A DNA stretch of 64,000 bases from Serripes groenlandicus (GCA_031761405.1 JASEVX010000007.1:59169803-59233802); one strand, 5' to 3'. Positions 42,351-54,071 are shown, counted from the stretch's first letter. The notes: generated by a model not told the origin, from the letters alone. A program made the numbers and translations.

Positions 42351-42790
42351 CAGAGCTCTAGATAAGGGGCATTTTTCGTGTTCTAAAATCCTTATTTGAC
42401 ATTCAAACCCTATGTTGTGGGTGACCTCACAAGAATTGTCACAGTGAGACGATTCTTTCCAGTACTCACAACATAGGATTTGGTTGAGTAATAAGAGCAA
42501 TATTGTGCGGGAAAGACCTGTTCACTCCCTCTTATCCCTTCCCCTCATATAAACGCTTTCTGACGCCTGACTCTGCAGCAGACGGCTTTTTGAAAACATA
42601 GTGATAAAAGAAGAAATTGCACAAAACGTGCAATTTCTCCTTGTGCCACAATGTTTTCCACTTTTTGTCATAGGTTATCCATTCAATTAAAGAGATTTTC
42701 TATTTTTTGACAAAATATGTTCAAAGTCGTCTGCTGCAGAATTGTCGTATGAGGGAAAGGGTTAACTCCCTCTTATCCAGTCCTCTGGAC
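42351..42790. mobile_element. Foldback element FB split by a type-A MITE
   Basis: GAGCTCTAGATAAGGGGCAT start; arms CAAACCCTATGTTGTGGG / CTCACAACATAGGATTTGG; end CTCCCTCTTATCCAGTCCTCTG after the MITE. Confidence 0.88.
42532..42765 (+). mobile_element. TTAA-MITE type A inside FB, with longer flanking duplication
   Basis: Left TTATCCCTTCCCCTCATATAAACGC, right TATGAGGGAAAGGGTTAA. ACTCCCTCTTATCC occurs on both sides. Confidence 0.88.
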
Positions 42791-43012
42791 TTTGGAAGTT
42801 GTTGGAATTTTGAGCAACTTGTTGAATCTCTGACAACATTTTCTATTCAGTTACAAAACATCTCGATTTTCTAACTTTCATTTAATCTATTCTAATAAGG
42901 AAGAGTCCTAAATTAGAATGATTAGAGCTATATAGTACTTAGAGACCCTTTCTACTTAACAAGGCTCATTTGTGATGTGTATTCAATAACACTATAAGTA
43001 CAGTATACATCA

Positions 43013-43242
43013 TTAACCCTTTCCCTCATACGACAATTCTGCAGCAGACGACTTTAAACATATTTTGTCAAGACATAGAAAATCTCCACAATTGAATGGA
43101 TAACCTATGACGAAAAGTGGAAAACATTGTGGCAAAAGGAGAAATTGCACGTTTTGTGCAATTTCTTCTTTTGTCACTATGTTTTCAAAAAGCTGTCTGC
43201 TGCAGAGGCGTCAGAAAGCGTCTATATGAGGGAAAGGGTTAA
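43013..43242 (-). mobile_element. TTAA-MITE type A, intact
   Basis: 230 bp, perfect ends. Confidence 0.92.
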
Positions 43243-43398
43243 CACACCTGTTTTACTGTAGAAAAAGATGATATTCATCCCCGTAAATCTATCGCCACGG
43301 ACAACATACATGGTATCATTGGCACTTAGAGAATAATAAAACAACTTTATTGAAAATCCCCCTCCCCTGATACAGGTGACAATTAATGATACAGTCTC

Positions 43399-43585
43399 AG
43401 CACTAGATAAGAGTGAACAGGTCTTTTCCCCACAATATTTCTCTTATTACTCAACCAAATCCTGTGTTGTAGGTACTCAAAGAATCGTCTCAGTGAGACG
43501 ATTCTTTTGAGTACCCACAACATAGGATTTGAATGTTAAATAAGGATTTTAGAACATGAAAAATGACCCTTATATAGAGCTCTGT
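43399..43585. mobile_element. Foldback element FB
   Basis: CTAGATAAGAGTGAACAGG, arms around AAAGAATCGTCTCAGTGAGACGATTCTTT, end ATATAGAGCTCTG. Decayed type-B MITE pieces follow to ~43810. Confidence 0.85.
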
Positions 43586-43810
43586 ATGAGATACCTCGGT
43601 GCAACAGACACCTTTTGACAACAGTGAATCCGATGATGAAAATTGCCCAAAACAATCATTCTCACCTGTAACATTGTCAAATTATTATTAAAATGTTAAA
43701 TGTGTTTTCCAAGAATTGAATAACGAAGAAATTGCTTATTTTGGCACACTATTTTCAAAAGTCATCTGCTGAAGAGACGTCAGAAAGAGACTGTATGTGG
43801 GAAAGCTTTA

Positions 43811-44694
43811 TAGAATGTATCTGTGTCAAAATTGTATTTCAAATTTTCTTGATGTTTCATATTTTATTTACCTCGATCAAACATTTTAAAAGCAGATGAC
43901 ATGAAAAAGTTTCTAGTAGTATTTCCAGTTTTGTTTAACAAATTAAGTATCCAAACCTGATTTAACAAGCACATCTAGTTATCCTTTTGCTGAAGATAAA
44001 ATTTAAAATACCTGGGGAAAGGTGTTTTTAACCTTTCAATGACCCAGTAATTACACTTAGTTTTAAATCTTAATACACCTAGATAAAATGGTATTCCACT
44101 TTCTAACACTGAAATCTCAACTATCATAAATCAATTTCAAATTTTAAATATTTCCGTTATTTCAAAACGGCTGGTCCAGCCAGCGTCCTGTTTCACAAAG
44201 AAAACTGATTAAATCCATATGCATCAACCCAACAGATTAGACAAAAATATTGATCTTTTATCATTGAAAAATGACACTCAGACTGTTGCTCAATTCTAAT
44301 TCTTCTTAAATGGAGGACAAACTGTTCCACCCATCCTTGACGTTTCTGTTCCAGTTATTGGATTCATTTAACCCTCAAATGACACAAGTACCCTTTTCGA
44401 AGCAGACAGTGTGAGAAAAGGATAACACTGCTATAAACAAACTTTAGCCTCTTTCCAAATAACACATGAAATATCTTATGCCTAGTTCTATAAACTTACA
44501 TAGAATTATACCGTAATCACAATGGCACTTTTAAAACAACGTTCAAACACGATCACTTAAATAATAATGTACAACAACCTATAACGGTAGCATAGAGTCT
44601 GACCGCCAGTGAAGTAGAATTGATGGGCGACATGTGGTGTATATGAATGTTTTCACTCTATTTATGAAATTTGGACCATAACCAAATATCATTG
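43811..44694. other. Nothing recognised
   Basis: AT-rich, without family members or exon-like frames. Confidence 0.5.
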
Positions 44695-44905
44695 TTAACC
44701 CTTTCCCATCGCAGACGCATTTTGACGCAATAGTAGCAGACGACTTTTGAAAACATTGTGGTCAAAGGTGAAATTGATCATAATGATCAATTTCTCCTTA
44801 AGCCAAAATGTTTTCAACTTTATTTAACAATTAAGCTATCTTTTATGAAGATTTTCAGGTTTTTGTCACAATGTTTTCCAAGTCGTCCGCTGCAGAAAGG
44901 GTTAA
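44695..44905 (+). mobile_element. TTAA-MITE type B, first of a four-copy chain
   Basis: TTAACCCTTTCCCATCGCAGACGC; right end shortened to GCTGCAGAAAGGGTTAA. Confidence 0.78.
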
Positions 44906-45107
44906 CCCTGTCCGTAAGGTACAACAAATATGCAGCAGACAACTTTGAACAAGTCTAAACTATAATATTGAATATCTCTGTAAATGAAAGTGGAATTACT
45001 GAATAGCGAGAAAAACATTGTAGCAAAAGGAGATATAAGTGCTCATTTGAAAGCAATTTCTCAGTTTCGCCACAATGATTTTAAAAGTTGAAGTGGCAAA
45101 GGGTTAA
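44902..45107 (-). mobile_element. TTAA-MITE type B, second of chain
   Basis: TTAACCCTGTCCGTAAGGTAC to GAAGTGGCAAAGGGTTAA. Confidence 0.72.
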
Positions 45108-45333
45108 CCCTTTCCCTCATATAGACGCTTTCGGACGCCTCTGCAGCAGGCGGCTTTTTGAAAACATAGTGACAAAAGAAGAAATTGCACAAAACGTGCA
45201 ATTTCTCCTTTTGCCACAATGTTTTCCACTTTTCGTCATAGGTTATCCATTCAATTATGGAGATTTTCTATTTTTTGACAAAATACGTTCAAAGTCGTCT
45301 GCTGCAGAATTGTTGTATGAGGGAAAGGGTTAA
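45104..45333 (+). mobile_element. TTAA-MITE type A, third of chain, intact
   Basis: Perfect ends; shares both TTAA with neighbours. Confidence 0.92.
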
Positions 45334-45497
45334 ACCTTTTCTGGCATACACCAAATCCGCAGCATGACATCTATGCAAAATGAGAAACATTTCATTGTAT
45401 CAATAAAAGAATAACTGTTCTCCTTTCAGTCACACTTTTTTCTAAGCCATCTGCAGTAGAATGTGTCAAAATGTGTCTGCATTTGGGAAGCGTTTTT
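45330..45497 (-). mobile_element. TTAA-MITE type B, fourth of chain
   Basis: TTAAACCTTTTCTGGCATACACC to GTCTGCATTTGGGAAGCG. Confidence 0.62.
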
Positions 45498-45501
45498 CCC
45501 T

Positions 45502-45717
45502 ACCTCTGGTGACAGAACTCTTAAATAAGGGGCGTTTTGAATAATCTAAAATGCTTATTTAACCATCGAATCCTTAATGTTGTGGGTACTCAAAAAGAAT
45601 TGTCACAAAGAGACGATTCTTTTGGGTACCCACAACATAGGGTTAACTTGCTTTAATAATAAGAGAGAAATTGTGGGGGAAAGAGCTGTATACACCTCCT
45701 TATCTGGACCTCTGATA
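45502..45717. mobile_element. Foldback element FB
   Basis: GAACTCTTAAATAAGGGGCG start; arms AATGTTGTGGGTACTC / GGGTACCCACAACATAGGG; end CTCCTTATCTGGACCTCTG. Confidence 0.85.
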
Positions 45718-45744
45718 CAGACATGTAAGGCACAGCTAGTGTGT

Positions 45745-45974
45745 TTAACCCTTTCCCTCATACTACAATTCTGCAGCAGACGACTTTGAACATATTTTGT
45801 CAAAACATAGAAAATCTCCATAATTGAATGGATAACCTATGACAAAAAGTGGAAAACATTGTGGCAAAAGGAGAAATTGCATGTTTTGTGCAATTTCTTC
45901 TTTTGTTACAATGTTTTCAAAAAGCTGTCTGCTGCAGAGGCGTCAGAAAGCGTCTATATGAGGGAAAGGGTTAA
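45745..45974 (-). mobile_element. TTAA-MITE type A, intact
   Basis: Shares right TTAA with a type-B piece (45971-46128). Confidence 0.92.
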
Positions 45975-46128
45975 CATTTTCCCACATGTAGCAACCGCCT
46001 TACGCAGCAGACCATTTTTGGGATTAAATGGGGAGAAATTCCTCAAATTGTTCAAATTGCTCGTTATGAACTCTCTTCAATAATTAATGTTTTCTAAATC
46101 GTCTGCTGAATATAAGAGAATAGATTAA
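45971..46128 (+). mobile_element. TTAA-MITE type B, decayed
   Basis: TTAACATTTTCCCACATGTAGC...GCAGCAGACCATTTTTGG; right end GTCTGCTGAATATAAGAGAATAGATTAA. Confidence 0.6.
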
Positions 46129-46184
46129 TCTTATGTTCTAACAAAGAAAATGCAACTACTTTTAAAGCTCTTTCTTAAACCACA

Positions 46185-46378
46185 ACAACACATGCTTTCT
46201 GACGCATCTGCAGCAGACAGCTTTGGAAAACATTGTGGCAAAAGGTGCAATTGCTCATAATTTTACATTTGCCACAATGTTTTCAATTTCATTCAATATG
46301 TAGACTAAGTGTTCTCTCAGAGAGTTACCCTATCTTTGACTAAATGTGTTCAAAGTCTCCTGCTGCATATTTGTTTAA
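46185..46378 (+). mobile_element. TTAA-MITE type B
   Basis: CACATGCTTTCTGACGCATCTGCAGC start; right end cut at TGCTGCATATTTGTTTAA, shared with next. Confidence 0.72.
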
Positions 46379-46596
46379 CCCTTTCCCTCATACAACAATT
46401 CTGCAGCAGACCACTTTTGACACATTTTGTCAAAAATTAGAAAATCTCTATAATTGAAACTTGTGACTAAAAGTGGAAAACATTGTGGCAAAAGGAGAAA
46501 TTGCTTGTTGAGCAATTTCTTCTTTTGTCACCATGTTTTCAAAAAGCTGTCTGCTGCAGAGGCATCATAAAGCATCTATATGAGGGAAAGGGTTAA
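46375..46596 (-). mobile_element. TTAA-MITE type A
   Basis: Small internal deletions; shares TTAA on both sides. Confidence 0.9.
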
Positions 46597-46730
46597 GTCT
46601 TCATTGCCACATTTTTCAACTCGATTTAATAATTTTACTTTTATTTATAGACATTTTCCATATTTTTGTCAAGATATGTTTTAAAAGTTGCATGACTGCT
46701 ATAAATCTGTTATATTTGGGAAAGGGTTAA
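46593..46730 (+). mobile_element. TTAA-MITE type B, right half
   Basis: TTAAGTCTTCATTGCCACATTTTTCAAC to GTTATATTTGGGAAAGGGTTAA. Confidence 0.65.
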
Positions 46731-47044
46731 ACCAGAACAAGACAATGAGTCAAGAGTCGTTTTTTCATGTAAGGTAATATTTATTGTCACACCTACAATG
46801 ATCACAAAACATGGCTGTCTAATATATTTGACAGGATAAAGGACAGTTTTGAGTTAAAACCCACAAAGAAAGCATTCAGCCAAAAAAAAGGAATATTAAT
46901 GTCAAACCCATAACATCAGGGAAGTACATGATACTTAGCCCCTTTCTGCATCCTGACACACGCGCCAGCCTCCACAACAGAGCTAGCTAGCTAGAACATC
47001 AAAAATGGCCGCAAATAATATGCAATGATTTTGATTAAAGTAAT
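46731..47044. other. Nothing recognised
   Basis: AT-rich intergenic sequence; GCTAGCTAGCTAG run near 46982. Confidence 0.5.
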
Positions 47045-48625
47045 AGAAACAAGAGGGCCATGATGGCCCTAGTTCGCTCACCTTAATTATACAATGTACT
47101 GCAATGCAAAACATATCAAGACAATTATTCTGATTGCCATCCCCAGTGTTAACAATATTTTCCTTCATTTGGCCTAATGATCTATATTTTTTTACCTGCC
47201 TGATATGACCTATATTCCAACATGGACTAGATAATTATGCGGCCTCCGGAGTTTGAACAATTGTTTCCTTTATTGACCTTGTTTCTGACCTAATATGACC
47301 CATATTCGAACTTAACCTAGATATGATTCAGACAAACATTCTGACAAAATTTCAAGCTGCTACAGCAAAAAATGTGGCATCCAAAGTGTTAACAAGATTT
47401 TCCTTCAATTTGCCCTAGTGACCTTGTTTTTGACCCTACATGACCTATATTCGAACTTGGCTTAGATATCATTTAGATTAACATTCTTATCAAATGTCAA
47501 GCTGCTGTAGCAAAAAATGCATCTTCTACAGAGTTAACAAGATTTTCCATCAATTTGGCCTAGTGACCTAAATTCTGACCCAATATTCAAACTTGACCTA
47601 GATATCTTTAAGACAAAAATTCTGAAGCAAAAAATGCGGCCTTTAGAGTGTTAACAAGATTTGTCTTCAACTTGACCCAACATGACCCATGACCCATGTT
47701 CGAACTTGACTTACATATATTACAAAGACAAACAATCTGATAAAGTTTCATCATGCTCAAGTTAAAAATGCAGTATCCAGAGTATTAACAAGATTTTCCT
47801 TCAATTTGGCAGAGTGACCTAATTTTTAACCAGGCATGACCCATATTCAAACTTGGCCTAGATATCATTTATATAATCATTCTGACCAAATTTCAAGCTG
47901 CTGTAGCCAAAAAAGCATCTTCTACAGAGTTAACAAGATCTTCCTTTAATTTGACAGTGACCTAGAATCTGACCCAATATGACCCATATTCAAACTTGAC
48001 CTAGCCATTTTTAAGACAATCATTCTGACAAAATTTCAAACAGCTGAAAAAAAAAATTGCGGCCTCTAGGGTGTTAACAAGATTTTCCATCAATTTGACC
48101 TATTGACATAGTTTTTGACCCAACATGACCATATTCGAACTTGGCCTAGATATCATTCATCTCAGCATTCTGTCCAAATTTCAAGCTGCTGAAAATGTGG
48201 CCTCCAGAGTGTTAACAAGATTTTCCATCAATTTGACCTATTGACATAGTTTTTGACCCAACATGACCATATTCGAACTTGACCTACATATCATTTTGAC
48301 CCGGCATGACCCATATTCGGACTTGGCCTAGATATCATTCAGCTCAGCAATATGTCCAAAGTTCAAGCTGCTGAAAATGTGGCCTCCAGAGTGTTAACAA
48401 GATTTCCCTTCAATTTGACCTAGTGACCTAGTTTTTGACCTCATATGGCCAAGTTTCGAACTTGTCCCAAGATTTGATGGAGATGAATTTTCTGATAAAC
48501 ATTCATAAAGAGTGGATGCAAATTGTAGCCTGTAGAGTGTTAACAAGCCACAACGCTCGACGGACGGACGCCGGACAAAATGTGATCACAATAGCTCACC
48601 TTGCACTTCATTCATAGGTGAGCTA
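47045..48625. mobile_element. Tandem-array element, AACAAGAGGGCC family, full length
   Basis: Start ACAAGAGGGCCATGATGGCCC (a hairpin) and TTCGCTCACCT; ~10 diverged units of 130-170 bp with GTTAACAAGATTTTCC, CAATTTGACCTAGTGACC, GACCCATATTCGAACTTGG and TAGATATCATT; end CGACGGACGGACGCCGGAC, GCTCACCTTGCACTTC, AGGTGAGCTAAAA. GCTCACCT / AGGTGAGC are inverted near the two ends. Confidence 0.85.
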
Positions 48626-48654
48626 AAAATCAAACAAAAATTATAAAACTCAAG

Positions 48655-48850
48655 TGATGCAGCAGACAGTTTTTTGAAAACATGATGACAAAAGAAGAAA
48701 TTGCCTTAAAACGAGCAGTTTCTCCTTTTGACACCATGTTTTCAACTCTATTCAATAGTTATACATTTATTTATAGAGGTTTTCCATATTTTTACCAAGA
48801 TGTTTTCAAAGTGGTCTGCCGCAACTGTGTTGTATGTGGGACAGGGTTAA
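48655..48850 (+). mobile_element. TTAA-MITE type B, left end truncated
   Basis: GATGCAGCAGACAG... to TATGTGGGACAGGGTTAA; shares TTAA with next. Confidence 0.75.
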
Positions 48851-49076
48851 CCCTTTCCCTCATATAGACGCTTTCTGACGCCTCTGCAGCAGAAGGCTTT
48901 TTGAAAACATAGTGACAAAAGAAGAAATTGCACAAAACGTGCAATTTCTCCTTTTGCCACAATGTTTTCCACTTTTAGCCATAGGTTATCCATTCAATTA
49001 TGAAGATTTTCTATGTTTTGACAAAATACGTTCAAAGTCGTCTGCTGCAGAATTGCCGTATGAGGGAAAGGGTTAA
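48847..49076 (+). mobile_element. TTAA-MITE type A, intact
   Basis: 230 bp, perfect ends. Confidence 0.92.
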
Positions 49077-49286
49077 ACAGGTCATTTTTTGATAATTTAA
49101 GCCTAAGTTGGAAAACTTGAAGGCATTGATAAGGACTTCTGGACAAACTGATTATAAATTTAAGATAAAGACAAAACATTTTAAAGGAAAAAGAAAGATT
49201 TATGAATCATGAACATTTTCTCCTTTATAGTTGCCAATGTTTTCACAAATCTTCTGTTACATAAAAGACTAAAACTGGTATATTAC

Positions 49287-49430
49287 TTAACCCTTTCCCA
49301 CATACAGAAACTTGCTGACGCATCTGCAGCAAATTACTTATTTGGAAAACATTGCGGCAAAAGGATAATCTGCTCATAATGTCACAATCAGTCGTCTGCT
49401 GCAGAATTGTTGTATGTACGAAATGGTTAA
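49287..49430 (+). mobile_element. TTAA-MITE type B, middle deleted
   Basis: TTAACCCTTTCCCACATACAG...GTCGTCTGCTGCAGAATTGTTG...CGAAATGGTTAA. Confidence 0.72.
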
Positions 49431-49661
49431 TTTTGTCTTGAAAGAGTTGTCTGGTATGAAGTAGAAGAAAATTCCAATATAAACAATGTATAATGTAATA
49501 TTATGAAAGTACACCATTTTATGACTCATTGGTATTATATTTTTGTTTGAACAAAATTATGGTTAAGGTGTGCTGCATTCTGGGTTTAGATTTAAATACC
49601 TAAATACCTAACTTTGGTTGTAACTGCAAATAATACTTAAATCTTTATCATAAGACAGTTT

Positions 49662-49800
49662 TTAACCCCCCCCTTTCCCACATACAACAACCCTGCAAGA
49701 GACAACTAAGTGAATCTCTATAAATGAATGTATAATTACCGAAAAAAGTTGAAAACATAATGTGGCAAAGGGAGAAATTGCTTGTCAAAAAGTGTTAACC
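49662..49800 (-). mobile_element. TTAA-MITE type B, left part
   Basis: TTTAACCCCCCCCTTTCCCACATACAAC to GAAAACATAATGTGGC. Confidence 0.6.
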
Positions 49801-49877
49801 TTTTACCTGACATGAAGTTTTCAGTCTTCTGTATTATCTAACGACAATATCGTAACAATAATTCAAAGATATTAAAT

Positions 49878-49967
49878 ATGTCGCTAAAATGTGGAAAACC
49901 GAGAAATGGTCCTAAATCCAACACCCTCACAACGTGGAGACCGTACAAAAGGATTCCTCTATATAAG
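49878..49967 (+). CDS. Possible first coding exon of an unrelated plus-strand gene
   Basis: An ATG opens 30 codons (MSLKCGKPRNGP..., ending ...RPYKRIPLYK), basic, up to a good donor TATAAG|GTCAGT. It is in one of the few stretches without recognisable repeats. No following exon was identified and the protein is not recognised, so this rests on the open frame, the basic N-terminus and the donor only. Confidence 0.22.
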
Positions 49968-51360
49968 GTCAGTTTTGTAATTGGTTTGACAATCGCCACA
50001 ATGCTAACAGAAACAATATTAACGAAAAAATTTACATGGTCACTTCTGAACAGCCCATTGACTTGTTATACAATACTGCAAACCAATTTAAACCTATATC
50101 CGTTAAACCGCGAATATATATTTCCATCAGCTATGCAATGACACGATTAATAATAATCATGTCAGTGCTACTTAGGTTCTATAAATAGCTTGTGTGACTG
50201 GTTATCGATTATTCTTAAGTCTGAATATTATAAACGCTTTATTTTGTACTTGACTGGTTTTCAAAAGTTTAAGATGTCCGTGAACAAGTTATACACGTTC
50301 GAGTGCAACCCTCTGTACGTTCTAGAGTCAATTAGAAAGAAAAAAAGCTGAAAGTGTAGCCTAATTGAATTGGAGATCGAGCATCATCATATATGCCTAT
50401 ATTTGTAATCAATTGAACAGTTTGGCAAATAGAGAAATTGTGCTTTATGAGCATTTTTTGTGTTTTTGTTTTGCTGTCAAATTTTTCGAAGCAGTTTAAC
50501 TTTTCTAGGGAGAAACCCTCAATGTGAAGGAACTAAATTGATCAGACCTGTTCAATATCGGACATCATTGAAACAAACACCAAACTAATGGATACTGTTT
50601 TCTCTCCTTTCTATGATAACTTAGTCATTTCTAAAGTGTACAACATATTTTATCTTAATATGGCCTAAAAAATCACCAAGACAAACATTCTGGCAAACTT
50701 AAACATTATTCTTCTGTCAAAAGATGAAGCTTTCCTCAATTTTACCCGCTATTATTGAAAATCGCATGGCCTACACCGAGATACTGCTCGTTACTTTGCA
50801 GGATTTTCCATCTGCGCTTTGATTTGGACAGTCAATCATAAATTATTTAGAAATAGTTTCAAGCTTTTCAAGGGTAAAGACTAAGATAAGTGGTCCCACA
50901 TTAGCCAAACACCTGACTGTAAAGTACCCAGCACCTGGGTACAAATCTAAGATAGGAAATCTGATGGAAATAAAGTCATTTAAATGGTGATAATTAATCT
51001 AAAAGTCATGTGCTGATAAGACATGGAATGACCTCCTCATATCCAGCTGGCATGCATGTTTTTATAAACAGGACACTGAACTCTTTAACAACTTAAATAT
51101 GTCACCCAGTCTTTCAAACAAATCCCCATCAACCCTTTTAAGTATAAGATCTTATAATAACCTAGCACAGCAGAGATTCTTTAACATTTTTAACCCTTAT
51201 CCTGCTGTAAGCGACTTGGAACAACATTTTGTGTATCCTGTGTGCTCTACTTCTTACCCCAATTGTAAACAATGCCATCCAAGGTTAGCCTGCAAATGTG
51301 TGGGGAGGTAGAACGTGTAGGAATACAGCAGAATAGGGGTTTCAGTAAGACCTATATTTT
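49968..51360. other. Longest stretch without recognised repeats
   Basis: Intergenic, AT-rich. Only scraps: GAGAAATTGTGCTTTATGAGC near 50430, and ATCACCAAGACAAACATTCTGGC near 50672, which resembles an AACAAGAGGGCC-array unit. Minus and plus frames at 51099-51311 lack exon borders. Confidence 0.5.
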
Positions 51361-51593
51361 TTAACCCTTTCCCGAATACAGACACTATCTGACATCTCTG
51401 AAGCGGAAAACTCTTGAAGACCTTGCAGCAAAAGGGGAAATTGCCCATATTGAGATTTTCCTCCTTTGCCACAATATTTCAACCCTAAACAATAATTAAA
51501 ATTTCTTATAATTAAAGAGAGTTTCCATTTTTTTGACAAAATGTTTTCAAAGTATCATAGTATCAAAATCTGTATCATCTGAGCAAGGGTTAA
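51361..51593 (+). mobile_element. TTAA-MITE type B
   Basis: TTAACCCTTTCCCGAATACAG to TCTGAGCAAGGGTTAA; shares TTAA with next. Confidence 0.7.
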
Positions 51594-51722
51594 ACTTTTC
51601 CGACATAGAAAGAATATGCAGCAGACAATTTTAAACATTTAGAAGAGAGTAGAAAAGTTTTGAACTGTCACTTCGTTCTGCTGCAAACAGGTCTAGATAT
51701 GTCCGCAATGGGAAAGGATTTC
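51590..51722 (-). mobile_element. TTAA-MITE type B, shortened
   Basis: TTAAACTTTTCCGACATAGAAAG to GTCCGCAATGGGAAAGGATT. Confidence 0.65.
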
Positions 51723-51743
51723 TAATTATAAATGTATGTAAAA

Positions 51744-53296
51744 CTAGAATTGTTTTGACAAAAACATATGTCTCCCCCTCAAATATCTGTCAAAATCTCT
51801 CAAAACATTCCAACCTATAAAGCAGACAAACAAAAATTTGACCAAGTTGGACAGTACTCAATTTTTAATTACTAATGTTTTGTCTTGAACCTATATTGTC
51901 GAGACGCAAGTTGTGCACGTCGCCTTGGTGAGGTGAACATGTGACCCAAGTTTCATGAAAATCCTTCAAACCGTCTTGGAGATATTGAGTGGACAGGAAA
52001 TAAAGCCTAAAACCTTTGAGCTTCAAGCGTGACCTTGACCTTGAACCGGTATGGTCGAGACGCGGGTTCTGCACGTCGCCTTGATGAGGTGAACATGTGA
52101 CCCAAGTTTCATGAAAATTCTTTAAGCTGTTTTGGAGATATGGAGCGGCACAAAATAAAGCCTCAAACCTTTGACCTTCAAGCGTGACCTTGACCTTGAC
52201 CCAGTATGTTCGAGACGCGGGTTCTGCACGTCGCCTTGATGAGGTGAACATGTGACCAAATTTTCATGAAAATCCTTCAAGCCGTCTTGGAGATATTGAC
52301 TGGATACGAAATAAAGCCTAAAACCTTTGACCTTCAAGCGTGACCTTGACCTTGAACCGGTATGGTCGAGACGCGGGTTCTGCACGTCACCTTGATGAGG
52401 TGAACATGTGACCCATGTATCATGAAAATCCTTTAAGGAGATATGGAGTGGACACAAAATAAAGCCTTAAACCTTTGACCTTCAAGCGTGACCTTGACCC
52501 AGTATGGTCGAGACGCGGGTTCTGCACGTCGCCTTGATGAGGTGAACATCTGACCCAAGTTTCATGAAAATACTTCAAACCGTCTTGGAGATATGGAGTT
52601 GACACAAAATAAAGCCTCAAACCTTTGACCTTCAAACGTGACCTTGACCCGGTATGGTCGAGACGCGGGTTATGCACGTCGCCTTGATGAGGTGAACATG
52701 TGACCCAAGTTTCATGAAAATCTTTCAAGCCGTCTTGGAGATATGGAGCGGACACGAAATAAAGCCTCAAACCTTTGACCTTCAAGCGTGACCTTGACCT
52801 TGACCCTATATTGTCGAGACACGGGTTCTGCACGTCGCCTTGATGAGGTGAACATGTGACCAAAGTTTCATTAAAATCCTTCAAGCCGTCTGGGAGATAT
52901 GGAGCGGACACAAAATAAAGCCTTAAACCTTTGACCTTCAAGCGTGACCTTGACATTGACCCTATATTGTCGAGACGCAAGTTCTGCACGTCACCTTGAT
53001 GAGGTGAACATGTGACCCAAGTTTCATGAAAATCCTTCAAGCCGTCTGGGAGATATGGAGCCAGGGCCTTTTTTTCAGAAATTGGGAAGAGGCCTTAGCC
53101 TTTCATTTTGGGAAATTTTAGCGCGATTTTTTGCCAAATTGGGAAAAATTAGACATATAACATGTGGCTATATAAATAGTCCTTTTTACAATAACTTAAG
53201 ACTTTTGGTTTATATAATGCAATTAAACAATCATATTACCTTAAACAAGACAAATATATATGTAATAGTGTATTCCACTTCACTTCACTTAAAAAA

Positions 53297-53334
<38 letters not shown>

Positions 53335-54071
53335 TTTTGGGAAATATTTTTTTCCAATTGGGAAAAAAACAACGTTTTTCCAATTGGGAAGACACCGTTT
53401 AACGGCGTCACTTATATAAGGTAAAAAGGCCCTGGGAGCGGACACGAAATAAAGCCTCAAACCTTTGACCTTCAAGCGTGACCTTGACATTGACCCTATA
53501 TTGTCGAGACGCGGGTTCTGCACGTCGCCTTGATGAGGTGAACATGTGACCCAAGTTTCATGAAAATCCTTCAAGCCGTCTCGGAGATATGGAGCGGACA
53601 CGAAATAAAGCCTCAAACCTTTGACCTTCAAGCGTGACCTTGACCCTATATTGTCGAGACGCAGGTTCTGCACGTCGCCTTGATGAGGTGAACATGTGAC
53701 CTAAGTTTCATGAAAATCCTTCAACCAGTCTCGGAGATATGGAGCGGACACGAAATAAAGCCTCAAACCTTTGACCTTCAAGCGTGACCTTGACCTTGAC
53801 CCTATATTGTCGAGACGCGGGTTCTGCACGTCGCCTTGATGAGGTGAACATGTGACCCAAGTTTCATGAAAATCCTTCAAGCCGTCTGGGAGATATGGAG
53901 CGGACACGAAATAAAGCCTCAAACCTTTGACCTTCAAGCGTGACCTTGACCCTATATTGTCGAGACGCGGGTTCTGCACGTCGCTTTGATGAGGTGAACA
54001 TGTGACCCAAGTTTCATGAAAATCCTTCAAGCCGTTTGGGAGATATGGATTGGACAAGATTTTGGGGACGA

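Noticed and set aside
51099..51311. Cysteine-containing 70-residue frame as a zinc-finger exon
   Set aside because: The cysteines do not fit a known spacing, there is no acceptor or donor at its edges, and it is not conserved in any pattern I can see.
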